Shown here: positions 24,689 to 32,695 of the stretch, piece after piece
Layout: each line of letters begins with the position of its first letter
Position numbering within the stretch: the stretch's first letter is position 1
DNA from: CAZMXS01 sp964570325
GTDB taxonomy: Bacteria; Verrucomicrobiota; Kiritimatiellia; CAIQIC01; CAZMXS01
Direction: 5' to 3'
DNA length: 53,225 nucleotides
Assembly (NCBI GenBank): GCA_964570325.1
Contig: CAZMXS010000027.1
Location: 1 to 53,225 of the forward strand
Notes under the pieces: model-generated
Databases searched by the model: none
What the model saw: only the letters and a program-made list of their open reading frames with translations
What the model was told of the DNA's origin: nothing
Position numbers and translations under genes: made by a program

Positions 24689-25864
24689 ATGTCGCGCGAA
24701 TATATGTTCACATCGGAATCGGTAACGGAAGGGCACCCGGATAAGCTCTGTGATGGCGTTTCGGACGCCATCCTCGACGCCTGCCTCGCGCAGGACAAGC
24801 ACAGCCGCGTGGCATGCGAGACCTTGGCCAAGACCGGCATGGTGGTCGTCGCCGGCGAGATCACCACGAACGCCGTCGTGAATTATGCCGACGTCGCGCG
24901 CGCCAAGGTCATCCGGATCGGCTACGACGATTCCGCGATCGGTTTCGATGGCAACATCTGCGCGGTGCTTGTCGCGTTGGATAAGCAATCCCCCGACATC
25001 AAGCAGGGCGTGGACGCGAAGAAGGCTGAAGGCAAGGCCACTGCCGAGCAGGGCGCCGGCGATCAGGGCATGATGTTTGGCTTCGCCTGTGACGAAACCC
25101 GGGAGCTGATGCCGACGCCGATCATGCTGGCGCACCGGCTGACCCGCGGCCTCGCCAAGGCCCGCCGCTCCGGCAAACTGCCGTTTGTCCGCCCCGACGG
25201 CAAGTCCCAGGTCTCAGTCGTGTACGATGGCTTCCGCCCGATCCGGGTGGATACGGTCGTGGTCTCTACCCAGCACGATCCGGATGTTTCCCATAAGCAG
25301 CTCAGCGCGGCGATCATTGACGAGATCATCAAAAAGGAAATTCCCGCGAAGTTACTGGATAAAAAGACCCGCTTTCTTGTCAACCCGACCGGCCGCTTCG
25401 TGACCGGCGGACCGCAGGGCGACTGCGGTGTCACCGGCCGCAAGATCATCGTGGATACTTACGGCGGGATGGGGCGGCACGGCGGCGGCGCGTTTTCGGG
25501 CAAGGATCCTTCCAAGGTGGACCGCAGCGCAGCTTATATGGCGCGCTATGTCGCCAAGAACATCGTCGCGGCCAAGCTGGCCCGCCGGTGTGAGGTCCAG
25601 CTCGCCTACGCGATCGGCTACCCCGAACCCGTGTCGGTGCTGGTGGACACATTTGGCACCGGCATCGCGCCGGACGAGAAAATCGAATGGGCCGTCCGGA
25701 AGGTCTTTGGGCTCAAGCCGGCGCAGATCATCAAGGAACTCGACCTGCTGCGCCCGATCTACGAGGCAACCTCTGCCTATGGCCATTTCGGCCGCACCGA
25801 GGAGCTTGACCGTTTCACGTGGGAGCGCACCGACAAGGTGGACGCCTTGCTGAACGTGCTGTAA
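24689..25864 (+). CDS. metK: S-adenosylmethionine synthetase
   Basis: A 391-residue enzyme making SAM from methionine and ATP. Motifs: FTSESVTEGHPDKLCDGVSD (ATP/Met site), GAGDQGMMFGFA, GGPQGDCGVTGRKIIVDTYG and GGGAFSGKDPSKVDRSAAY. Full length. Ribosome site GGGAG lies 8-9 bases before the ATG. It is the last gene of the LPS/PTS run, 48 bases after ptsI, and is followed by a hairpin at 25899. No SAM riboswitch is visible upstream. Confidence 0.97.
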   Translation: MSREYMFTSESVTEGHPDKLCDGVSDAILDACLAQDKHSRVACETLAKTGMVVVAGEITTNAVVNYADVARAKVIRIGYDDSAIGFDGNICAVLVALDKQSPDIKQGVDAKKAEGKATAEQGAGDQGMMFGFACDETRELMPTPIMLAHRLTRGLAKARRSGKLPFVRPDGKSQVSVVYDGFRPIRVDTVVVSTQHDPDVSHKQLSAAIIDEIIKKEIPAKLLDKKTRFLVNPTGRFVTGGPQGDCGVTGRKIIVDTYGGMGRHGGGAFSGKDPSKVDRSAAYMARYVAKNIVAAKLARRCEVQLAYAIGYPEPVSVLVDTFGTGIAPDEKIEWAVRKVFGLKPAQIIKELDLLRPIYEATSAYGHFGRTEELDRFTWERTDKVDALLNVL

Positions 25865-25898
25865 ATCTGCCAGCTCACGACCCGGTTGGGATAGGGCG

Positions 25899-25925
25899 GG
25901 AGCGGAGTTTCTTCTTTTCCGCTCC
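25899..25925 (+). terminator. Hairpin after metK
   Basis: GGAGCGGA (25899-25906) pairs perfectly with TCCGCTCC (25918-25925), with further GGGC/GCCC pairing outside. It begins 35 bases after the metK stop. There is no T-run behind it, so it is at best a non-canonical terminator. Confidence 0.4.
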
Positions 25926-25964
25926 TGGCCCGACTTTCGCAACTGGAGCCCGGAAGTAGATAAT

Positions 25965-26011
25965 TAACCTGACTTCCTCCTTTTCTGACAAAAAAGTAGG
26001 AAGTCAGGTTA
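25965..26011. repeat. Perfect 14-bp inverted repeat
   Basis: TAACCTGACTTCCT (25965-25978) and its exact complement (25998-26011) flank a 19-base loop with an A-run. It lies at the boundary between the metK hairpin and the IS21 remnant. It could be a terminator or the border of a small element; no T-run follows on either strand. Confidence 0.5.
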
Positions 26012-26035
26012 GCTACCTGTCCAAAAAACGGGGGA

Positions 26036-26134
26036 ACTTCATCCGCCATTCTCGATCGCTTGCTGCATCACGGCGAACCCGTGGTGATCGAAGACAAAAG
26101 TTATCGCATGAAAGACCGCCTCGAAACCGATTGA
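26036..26134 (+). pseudogene. istB: IS21-family helper protein IstB, C-terminal remnant
   Basis: The frame ending at TGA 26134 reads TSSAILDRLLHHGEPVVIED followed by KSYRMKDRLETD. This is the C-terminal end of IstB-like ATP-binding transposition helpers (pattern AILDRLLHH-x(4)-I-x(3)-SYR-K). Only about 32 residues remain; the ATPase core and the istA transposase are gone. Sequence upstream (25979-26035) is unrelated, so a deletion removed the rest of the insertion sequence. Confidence 0.65.
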
Positions 26135-26264
26135 GCATCCCCTCGCGTGCGCCAAGTCGCCGGATTCAATCCGGCCGGCTTTTGCGCCCGGCTGCCGTCC
26201 ATTTTCGCCCAAAACCGTCCACTTCCGATCGACGTTGACAAATTCATTCGGTTGACATTTGACA
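26135..26264. mobile_element. Probable right end of the IS21-type element
   Basis: The 130 bases after the istB tail contain TTGACA at 26235 and 26252 and TTTGACA ending at 26264. Read from the other strand this end begins TGTCAAATGTCAACC, consistent with the TG-beginning, repeat-containing ends of IS21-family elements. The boundary at 26264 is an inference. Confidence 0.4.
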
Positions 26265-26295
26265 CCACACAATAGTATGTGTGATATTATGTGTG
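26252..26295 (+). promoter_or_regulatory. vapBC promoter/operator region
   Basis: TTGACA occurs at 26252-26257 and 26259-26264, with TATTAT at 26285-26290 (spacing longer than ideal). CACACA (26266-26271) pairs with TGTGTG (26278-26283), and TATGTGTG is repeated at 26276-26283 and 26288-26295. Such half-sites just before an antitoxin start suit autorepression by VapB. Confidence 0.45.
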
Positions 26296-26306
26296 GAGGT
26301 GAGAAT

Positions 26307-26507
26307 ATGGCGACAAACTTACAGTTAGACGATAAGATGATAGAAAAAGCCGTTAAACTCGGTGGGCATCGTTCAAAGAAAGCTGCCGTAATGGAGGCTT
26401 TGTCAGAATACATTCATCACAAAGAGCAGGATCAGATTATTCCGATGTTTGGGACAATCGAATACAGCGTTGACTATAACTATAAGAAGCAAAGGGCCAA
26501 GGCATGA
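26307..26507 (+). CDS. vapB: VapB-family antitoxin
   Basis: A 66-residue antitoxin: DNA-binding N-terminus (MATNLQLDDKMIEKAVKLGG, HRSKKAAVMEALSEYI) and toxin-binding tail (IIPMFGTIEYSVDYNYKKQR). The FGTI-x(4)-DY-YK-QR tail is typical of the VapB family that pairs with short PIN toxins. Start at ATG 26307, with GGAGG 7 bases upstream. Its stop overlaps the toxin start (ATGA), the usual coupling. Base composition is clearly more AT-rich than flanking genes, suggesting transfer. Confidence 0.92.
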   Translation: MATNLQLDDKMIEKAVKLGGHRSKKAAVMEALSEYIHHKEQDQIIPMFGTIEYSVDYNYKKQRAKA

Positions 26508-26905
26508 GAGTGCTGGTAGATACAAGCGTATGGTCCTTGGCTTTACGAAGGGGCGCACAGGGGAAAAATCAAGCGGTAGAGAATCTGAGATCTCTGATAG
26601 CTGATCATCGAGTGGAAATCATCGGGCCCATCAGACAAGAATTGCTTTCTGGGATACGAAGCGAAGATCAATATGAAAAGCTCAGAAAGCATTTGGCGGC
26701 CTTTCCTGACTTAGAGATTAGGACCGAGGTATATGAGATGGCGGCGAAATTCTATAATCTTTGTCGATCAAAGGGAGTGCAGGGATCGAACATCGACTTT
26801 CTGATCTGTGCAGTTGCAGTCAAGAAGCAACTAGCCATATTCACAACAGACAATGATTTTCGATCATATGCGAAACACTTGCCGATTGTGCTGTTCCAAG
26901 AATAA
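26504..26905 (+). CDS. vapC: VapC-family PIN-domain ribonuclease toxin
   Basis: A 133-residue PIN nuclease with the full acidic set: D6 (VDTSVW), E46 (IRQELLSG), D98 (GSNIDFLICAVA) and D116/D118 (TTDNDF). VapC toxins cleave RNA, often initiator tRNA or rRNA, when freed from VapB. Length is normal and no damage is visible, so this is the only complete toxin-antitoxin pair in the window. AT-rich like vapB. Confidence 0.92.
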   Translation: MRVLVDTSVWSLALRRGAQGKNQAVENLRSLIADHRVEIIGPIRQELLSGIRSEDQYEKLRKHLAAFPDLEIRTEVYEMAAKFYNLCRSKGVQGSNIDFLICAVAVKKQLAIFTTDNDFRSYAKHLPIVLFQE

Positions 26906-26955
26906 CCATAAATACGAACAACCCACCATTATTGATCCTTCACAAGGGGGCGGAA

Positions 26956-26976
26956 GGGTCACATCTAAAGAATCAA
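26956..26976 (+). repeat. Left inverted repeat of the Y1 element
   Basis: Begins GGGTCACATCTAAAGAATC. It complements 27316-27336 with one mismatch. Confidence 0.7.
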
Positions 26977-27019
26977 GATAATGATTGACCCTGCCTCCAG
27001 ACCATGAGATACGCCGAGT

Positions 27020-27327
27020 ATGGCCAGACCCTTACGGAGCGATGTCGCGGGTGGGTGGTATCACATTACGGCGCGGCGGCACAGCCGGGCTAGGCTTTTC
27101 CTCGATGACCGGGACCGGCGGCATTTTTTGAAATTGTTGGCGGCAGTGACGGAGCGGTTCCGGATCGAGGTGCATGCGTACGTGTTGATGAGCAATCATT
27201 ACCACCTGTTGATCCGCACATCGGAGGCAAACGCGAGTCGGGCAATCCAGATTACGAACGCCGGCGGGTGCGACGCGAAGACGCGCGCGACGCCTTAAAG
27301 CGGGTCAATGAATATTTGAATCTTTAG
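27020..27327 (+). pseudogene. REP-associated tyrosine (Y1/HUH) transposase, deleted
   Basis: Residues 1-75 are the N-terminus of a TnpA-REP/Y1 transposase: MARPLRSDVAGGWYHITARR, RLFLDDRDRRHFLKLL and the HUH-flanking HAYVLMSNHYHLLI. After ASRAIQ (about 27243) the frame shifts. Read one frame over from 27244, the DNA encodes NPDYERRRVRREDARDAL then KRVNEYLNL and a stop at 27327, which looks like the C-terminus of the same protein. A deletion of roughly 180-200 residues with a frameshift explains this. The catalytic Tyr region is lost, so it is inactive. Confidence 0.75.
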
Positions 27328-27336
27328 ATGTGACCC
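27316..27336 (-). repeat. Right inverted repeat of the Y1 element
   Basis: Complement of 26956-26976 with one mismatch; it overlaps the transposase stop codon at 27325-27327. Confidence 0.7.
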
Positions 27337-27337
27337 C

Positions 27338-27580
27338 AGGACTTCTGCTGCTCTCAACAATCTGGGTGTTGCCCCCAATGCCGAAGCACAGGTCTTCACT
27401 TTTCCTCAAACGCAGGCCTTCTTCGTTCGCATGCAGATCTACAATACTTATGATCCCTCATCTTTCACCGCTTTCTTCAACGAAGCTGCATTTAAAGCTG
27501 CGGCTATTCCCGAACCATCTACTATCTCGCTGTTTCTTTTGGCGGGCGCGGTGATGGTTCTGAGGAAGATACGTTCTTGA
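27338..27580 (+). pseudogene. PEP-CTERM protein, C-terminal remnant
   Basis: The open frame ending at TGA 27580 reads AALNNLGVAPNAEAQVFTF, a globular tail, and then IPEPSTISLFLLAGAVMVL followed by RKIRS. That is a textbook PEP-CTERM sorting tail: Pro-Glu-Pro, a hydrophobic span and a basic end, recognised and cut by exosortases. About 75 residues survive; the signal peptide and most of the protein are missing. The frame begins at the edge of the Y1 element, so the element, or a deletion at its end, removed the 5' part. An exosortase is encoded at the far end of the window. Confidence 0.7.
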
Positions 27581-27640
27581 TAATCTTAACTCCAACAATC
27601 GCCTCCAGACTACAGCTCGCCCAACAAGCGACCAGACTGA

Positions 27641-27886
27641 AGCCGGTGTAGGTGGGCGGATCCGCTGAGTCTGATTCGGCTCCTGAAATCACGGGCGGTC
27701 TTGGTGACGCCAGAAGAACTGGAAGAAACGACGTGTCGAGACTCGGATGACGATACTATTCTGGGAACGGCAATCGCTGGAAACTGCGAATGCATTGTGT
27801 CGGGAGACAAGGACCTGCTCGATCTTCACCGCGTGCAAGGCATTTGCATCATCAACCCCTCCGACTTTTGGGCAACAGAGAAATAG
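27641..27886 (+). pseudogene. PIN-domain toxin, C-terminal half
   Basis: The frame open from 27641 encodes DPLSLIRLLKSRAVLVTPEE, CRDSDDDTILGTAIAGNCEC, IVSGDKDLLDLHRVQGICII and NPSDFW. This is the second half of the PIN family with the motif CRDPDDD-x(3)-AxA and TGDKDLL. The N-terminal Asp strand and the partner antitoxin are missing, so it cannot be active. The next 260 bases up to the beta-helix stop codon hold nothing I can identify. Confidence 0.65.
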
Positions 27887-28146
27887 AATTGTCGAACCAG
27901 CGGGTGGAGAGAGCCTTCTTCGGTCCAAGTGAAAAGTTGAAAAGAACACGCCCTGAAAAAAGGCAGAGCTCCGCTGGTCCGCGGGAAACGCGGAAGAAAT
28001 CTGACCCACCGATCAGGGGTCGGCAACGGGATCGAAACGCTGGGCGAATGAATGGTGACGAGCGACCCGCCACACCCTCCACATGCTAATATACATGGCC
28101 GTAATCGGTGGCGCCCGCTCCGGCTTCCATCCATTGCGCAACCCCT

Positions 28147-31100
28147 TCACTCGAGCCGAATCCGGTAGTAATACGGTCCGGCCGCGGCGGCCGTGGTGTC
28201 CGTGACGGTGTTGATTGGTGGCGTTGCGGCCATGCCGGATTCCAGCAGGCTGAAGCCGTTCACCAGGTTTGTTGCGCGCAGAAGTGAGTACTGCCGGCCC
28301 CCGACGCTGGACCAACGGACGACAATGCCGGCTCCGTTCCACGAGGCCGACTCGCCCGGCCTCATGTCCAGCAGGTCGGCCGGATCCGTCAGATTGGTTC
28401 CTGCGCGCGCCTCCGCGCCATCTCCCATTCCGTCGGCGTCGGTGTCGGTGTTGGTCGGCGATGAATGGTGAATCATCACCTCGTCGTAGTCGGCCAGCGA
28501 ATCGCCATCCGAATCCACCACTTGCGGGTTGTACTCGCACGCGCCGATATCGAAGCGGGACTGGCCGTCCATGTTGCCGTCCACGGGACGGACCATGCCG
28601 CGCTGGTCGAAGCTCGGCACGCTGTTGCTACTGCCCTGGTCAATCACGGGGCTGCCATAGAGCGGGGCGCAGGTCAAGGTCGGGCCGCCGTTCATCCCGA
28701 GCCCAGTGAGCCGCGGGTCGGCGCCGATGATGACGCCGCCGGTATCGCCGATGATCGCGCAATCGGCGATGCTTCCAAGCAGGTTTCGTCCGGACGCGTT
28801 GAGCGTGCCGCGGCAATCCGGGCCGACCGTGTCGGCCGTGTTGCGGGCAATGAGGGTGTTGTCCACGTTGACGACCGGCGCGCCGTTTTCGAGGTAGATC
28901 GCCCCGCCCTCGCCGGCGTAGGGTCCGCCCATGAATCCGCTGCCCATGGCCGCCCGATTGTAAGCAAGCGTGCAGGAGCAAAGGGTTGCCGGGCCTTTCG
29001 TGTAGATGGCGCCGCCGAGGCCGTTGCCGCCATTGTAGCCGCATTGGGCGCCCGCGGCCGTGTTGCTGGCCAGCGTGGAACTGACAAGCGTGACGGCGCC
29101 CTGGTCATTGTAGATTCCGCCGCCGAAGCCGGACTCGCCGGTGCGCCCGTTGTAGTTGCAGGAGCCGCGCGCCTCGTTGCGTGCGATCAGGCAGTCGGTG
29201 ATGACGAGCGTGGAGCCGGATGCGCAGTAGACGCCCGCGCCGAAGCCCGAACCCCCGCCCGGATACTGGCCCTGGGCCATGTTGAACGAGATCGTGCAGC
29301 GCTCGATCGTGGCGTTGCCGGCGTTGTAGAGACCGCCACCCATCGTTTGGGGGGACTCGCCATTGACCGCGTTGCTGACGACCGCGCTATCCTTCAGGAC
29401 CAGCGTGCCCTCGTTGCAGATGCCAGCGCCGCGGACGTGGTAGCCGTTGCGGATCGTCACGTTGCGCACGTCCGCGCAGACATTGCTCAAGATGCGCAGC
29501 GCGCGTTGGCTGTCCGTCAGCGGATACACCAGTTTCCCGACCAAGCACACGCTGCCGAGACCGCGGATGGACAACGACTTGTTGACAACGGTCTCGCCCA
29601 TGTAGACGCCATTGCTCACCAGGATCGTCTCGTTGGCCGAGGCCGCATCAATTGCCGCCTGCAGGTTCGTTGCGGCGCCGGCCCAGTTCGTGTACGGGTA
29701 GATATGGCCTGCGCCCGCCGCGACATAGCGCACGTTGAAGAGCGCCTCGGACGACAGCAGGACAGCATCGTCGCACTTGAACGCGCCGCCGGCGCCCGGC
29801 GTGCCGCTGAAGGCGATCACCACGCGGACGATCTTCGTGTCCGGCGGCGAGATCCCGCTGATCGAGTACGCGGCCCATGAGGCCGAGCCGCCGAGGAACC
29901 TCTGCGTGACGACCAGCGGTGTGAACGTGTCGGAGAGGAACTCGATCTTCAATTCCACGGCCAGGCCCGCCGGGAAGTCGGCGTCGCGAAAGCCCCAGAC
30001 GGAGAACGTGTAGTTGGATGTGCCGGCCGCGGCGATGTCCTGCCAGACGAGGCCGCCGTCCGTCCACCCGTAGAGGGCGAGGCCGTTGGTCCCGTTGCGA
30101 GCGGCCCAGCCCTCGAGGCGGGCGTTGTCAATGAACGTCCATGCGCTGGGCGTTTCGAACGTCCCGTTGATGAGCAGGTTGGGCGCGGCCATGCCCGCGG
30201 CCGCCTCGTAAGCGCCCATGTCGAACGCCGCCGTGCCGTCGTTGTTGCCATCCAGCGGCCGCGGCGTGCCGTCGAGGTCAAAGGCCGGCGCGCCGGTCGC
30301 GCTGCCCGCGTCAATGCACGGCGAGCCGGCTGCAAGCCGGTAGTTGCCGTTGTCCCGGTCCATGAATGAGGGCTCGACCGCGAGGTTCCCCGTTCCGCTC
30401 CGGCCGGGGGTGGTGCAGGTGAACGTGACGACGCCATCGGACGACGACCAGTTATCGGCGAGGCTGCCGCCGTTTGTCACCCTCGTGTTGAAGTAGATGA
30501 TGCTGTTGTGGACTTGGCCATACGCGCCGCCATCGAAGCCGCCGCCGGAAGCCGAGGTGGCGGTGGACGTTGCCACGACCGAATTGTCCGCCAAGGTGCA
30601 GTTCACAACGAGGCCGGTCCAGGATTCATGGGCGGACACGCCGCCACCGGCGGCGGTCGTGGTGTAGGGGCCACCGGGACCGGCGTCGGTCCGGTTGCCG
30701 ATCACCAGGCAGTTCAGCATCGTGCCGCCGCCCAGAAGCAGCGCGCCGCCTCCGCGCGTGTAGCTCGATCCGCTGGTGCTGCCGGCTGCCGCGGACCTGT
30801 TTCCGCTGATGAGGCTGCTGCGAATGGTCGCATTCGTGCAGTACACGCCGCCGCCCAGGCCGGGCAGGTTGCCGATCATGGCGGACGAGCCTCTGGCCAG
30901 GTTGCCTGTGATCACGCAGTTGGCCACCACGGCTCCGTTGTCCACGTACACCCCGCCGCCGGCGCCCATCCGGCCGTACACGGACACAACGCCGCCCACG
31001 GCGCTGTTCCCGGCCACCAGGCAGTTTGTGATCAGGGCGTTGTCCGTGCCATAGACTCCACCGCCGCGGGCTTCGCCGCAACCGCTCAGCCGATTCCCTA

Positions 31101-32007
31101 TCACCGCGCAGTTGGCCAGGGTTGCGCCGGAGCACAGGTACACGCCGCCGCCGCTGTTGCTGTTGGTGTCCGAATGGGGATAGCCGTTGGTGATGGTGAA
31201 GCCGTTGATTGTGGCGGCGGCGCCGACGTAGAAGCAACGGTCCCTTTGCTGCGCATCGACGATTGTCGCGGCCGCGCCGTCGGTGCCGCGTACCGTCAGC
31301 GGCTTGGCGACGACGATCTGGGAGTCCAGTGGGTAAGTGCCGGCGGCGACCAGGACCGTGTCCCCGCCAAGGCCGGCCGCCACGCCCGCCTGGATGTCGC
31401 GGGCTGCGGTGGCCCAACTGGTGTAAGGAAAGACGTGGCTGCCGGTTGTCGAGACGTAGTGCGTTGAGTCGAGATTCGTATTGATTACCAGCTCCGCGTC
31501 GTCCCATTTGAACGCGCCGCCGGTGGGGGTTCCGCCGAAGATCAGGACGGCGCGGACGAGGACGGCGCTGGTGGGAGCGGGGGCGCTCAGGCCGTAGAGG
31601 GTCCAGGCCACGGGCGCGTAACCGATGCGGTTGGTGAACGCCGCCAGCTTGAGCGTCGCGCCGGCGTCGGCGTAGAACTCCAGGCGCAGATCGCACCACA
31701 GCGAGGTCACACTGAAGTTGGAATCGCGGAAACCCCAGACCGTGAACGTGTAGTTTGAACCCCCGATGGCCTCCGCATCCTGGTAGGCCATGCCTCCGGT
31801 GGTCCACCCGTAGAATGCGAGGCCGTTGGTGCCGCTTCGCGCAGCCCAAGGCTCCACCTGAGCGTCGCCCGACTGAGTCCAAGAGTCGAAGTGAGAGCTG
31901 ACTCCGATTTCAAAACCCGCGTTTGCGAGGAGATTCGCCTCGACGTGCCGACCTGCGACACAAAGCAGAGTAGTGAATACGACAAGCCCGACAGCATAGC
32001 GTTGCAT
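28147..32007 (-). CDS. Giant secreted parallel beta-helix protein with duplicated domains
   Basis: A 1286-residue protein. Start at ATG 32007 (AAGGAG 8-9 bases upstream), giving a signal peptide (RYAVGLVVFTTLLCVAGRHV). A jelly-roll-like domain (about 27-180; LLANAGFE to GAFKWDDAEL) is followed by a right-handed beta-helix (GGGVY-x(n)-NC-VIGN repeats) ending in a DLDGTPRPLDGNNDG choice-of-anchor motif. Both units are then repeated (LLINGTFE, GAFKCDDAVL, second helix, VRPVDGNMDGQSRFDIGACE). The end has calcium-binding repeats (DSDGDSLADYDE, TDTDADGMGD) and a final small beta domain. Likely a surface or extracellular polysaccharide-binding or -degrading protein; catalytic residues cannot be assigned. 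No PEP-CTERM tail. Confidence 0.85.
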   Translation of the reverse strand: MQRYAVGLVVFTTLLCVAGRHVEANLLANAGFEIGVSSHFDSWTQSGDAQVEPWAARSGTNGLAFYGWTTGGMAYQDAEAIGGSNYTFTVWGFRDSNFSVTSLWCDLRLEFYADAGATLKLAAFTNRIGYAPVAWTLYGLSAPAPTSAVLVRAVLIFGGTPTGGAFKWDDAELVINTNLDSTHYVSTTGSHVFPYTSWATAARDIQAGVAAGLGGDTVLVAAGTYPLDSQIVVAKPLTVRGTDGAAATIVDAQQRDRCFYVGAAATINGFTITNGYPHSDTNSNSGGGVYLCSGATLANCAVIGNRLSGCGEARGGGVYGTDNALITNCLVAGNSAVGGVVSVYGRMGAGGGVYVDNGAVVANCVITGNLARGSSAMIGNLPGLGGGVYCTNATIRSSLISGNRSAAAGSTSGSSYTRGGGALLLGGGTMLNCLVIGNRTDAGPGGPYTTTAAGGGVSAHESWTGLVVNCTLADNSVVATSTATSASGGGFDGGAYGQVHNSIIYFNTRVTNGGSLADNWSSSDGVVTFTCTTPGRSGTGNLAVEPSFMDRDNGNYRLAAGSPCIDAGSATGAPAFDLDGTPRPLDGNNDGTAAFDMGAYEAAAGMAAPNLLINGTFETPSAWTFIDNARLEGWAARNGTNGLALYGWTDGGLVWQDIAAAGTSNYTFSVWGFRDADFPAGLAVELKIEFLSDTFTPLVVTQRFLGGSASWAAYSISGISPPDTKIVRVVIAFSGTPGAGGAFKCDDAVLLSSEALFNVRYVAAGAGHIYPYTNWAGAATNLQAAIDAASANETILVSNGVYMGETVVNKSLSIRGLGSVCLVGKLVYPLTDSQRALRILSNVCADVRNVTIRNGYHVRGAGICNEGTLVLKDSAVVSNAVNGESPQTMGGGLYNAGNATIERCTISFNMAQGQYPGGGSGFGAGVYCASGSTLVITDCLIARNEARGSCNYNGRTGESGFGGGIYNDQGAVTLVSSTLASNTAAGAQCGYNGGNGLGGAIYTKGPATLCSCTLAYNRAAMGSGFMGGPYAGEGGAIYLENGAPVVNVDNTLIARNTADTVGPDCRGTLNASGRNLLGSIADCAIIGDTGGVIIGADPRLTGLGMNGGPTLTCAPLYGSPVIDQGSSNSVPSFDQRGMVRPVDGNMDGQSRFDIGACEYNPQVVDSDGDSLADYDEVMIHHSSPTNTDTDADGMGDGAEARAGTNLTDPADLLDMRPGESASWNGAGIVVRWSSVGGRQYSLLRATNLVNGFSLLESGMAATPPINTVTDTTAAAAGPYYYRIRLE

Positions 32008-32695
32008 GATATAACTCCTTGCGATTGATGAGACCGCTCTCAGTCCATGCCAAACCATATTTATGATTCCTTGCTGCAAATGAAATCAGGCCTGCCTGCT
32101 CTGGATAAACCCTCTAACGACTATGCAACAATCTTGCCGGAATTCACGTGAACATGCAAGTATTGAAATCGGTCTCATTTCGATATTTGGATGCCGCGAA
32201 CCATTCACTCGGGCCTAGTTCGGCTAGTTCGGTAAATAATACGGTCCAGCTCTAGCGGGCCGGTCCAGGTCACGGGGAGGTCCTCAATCATTCAGCAAAC
32301 GCGGTTTGGGGTTCATCGCTTCAAGCTGGGTCTGCGCTTCGTGTTTGACGAGCGTGTGGAAGGTCGCAAGGGCACAGACGCACGAATCGGGGAACGCGTG
32401 CGCGACAGCGACGGACTCCCGGCGATTGGGAGCGTCGGATCTGATACGGCGAGAAATCTTACTGCTTCGGCAAGATGCCCCGCCGGCGCCGCGGCGAGAA
32501 AGCAGATCGGGTATTCCGGTCCGACGAGGGCCGCCAGAAAGGGCTGACCTAGCGGTCCCAGCAACTGCGATGGATGGATTGATTCTGCGCAGATCTGGAA
32601 CGGCGCCCCGCACGCGATCCGCTGTTTTTGCTTGGAGTTTCGCCAGGCCTTTGCGTTATGCTGCAGACTGTTTTTTCAACCGGAAGGAAGCGAAA
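32008..32695. other. Intergenic stretch with decayed copy of the beta-helix 3' end
   Basis: A 688-base gap upstream of leuS. Bases 32205-32247 resemble 28147-28178, the end of the beta-helix gene: TCACTCGGGCC against TCACTCGAGCC, then AATACGGTCC in both. On the minus strand this encodes GPARAGPYYLPN against the gene's AAAAGPYYYRIRLE. So a second copy of such a gene has probably been almost erased. In 32284-32613 a few open frames exist on both strands but none looks like a known protein. No leuS promoter is clear. Confidence 0.45.

Larger units (their letters stand above)
26956..27336 (+). mobile_element. REP-associated-type Y1 transposase element, internally deleted
   Basis: A 381-base unit bounded by inverted repeats at 26956-26976 and 27316-27336 (20 of 21 bases complementary). 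It contains the start and the end of a Y1 transposase but not the middle. The stop codon of the transposase lies inside the right repeat. It abuts the PEP-CTERM remnant at its right edge. Deleted copies like this could still be moved by a full-length transposase elsewhere. Confidence 0.6.

Noticed and set aside
27330..27554. Open frame of 74 codons over the PEP-CTERM remnant.
   Set aside because: It is in the wrong frame; the neighbouring frame encodes the recognisable sorting tail.
28147..32007. Short repeated GC-rich units that could suggest a CRISPR or satellite array.
   Set aside because: The repeats vary and keep frame; they encode beta-helix coils (GGGVY, NC, VIGN). No regular spacers exist here or elsewhere in the window.
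32284..32613. Minus-strand open frame of 109 codons before leuS, and an overlapping frame at 32313-32564.
   Set aside because: No recognisable family, no ribosome site and biased composition; treated as non-coding.
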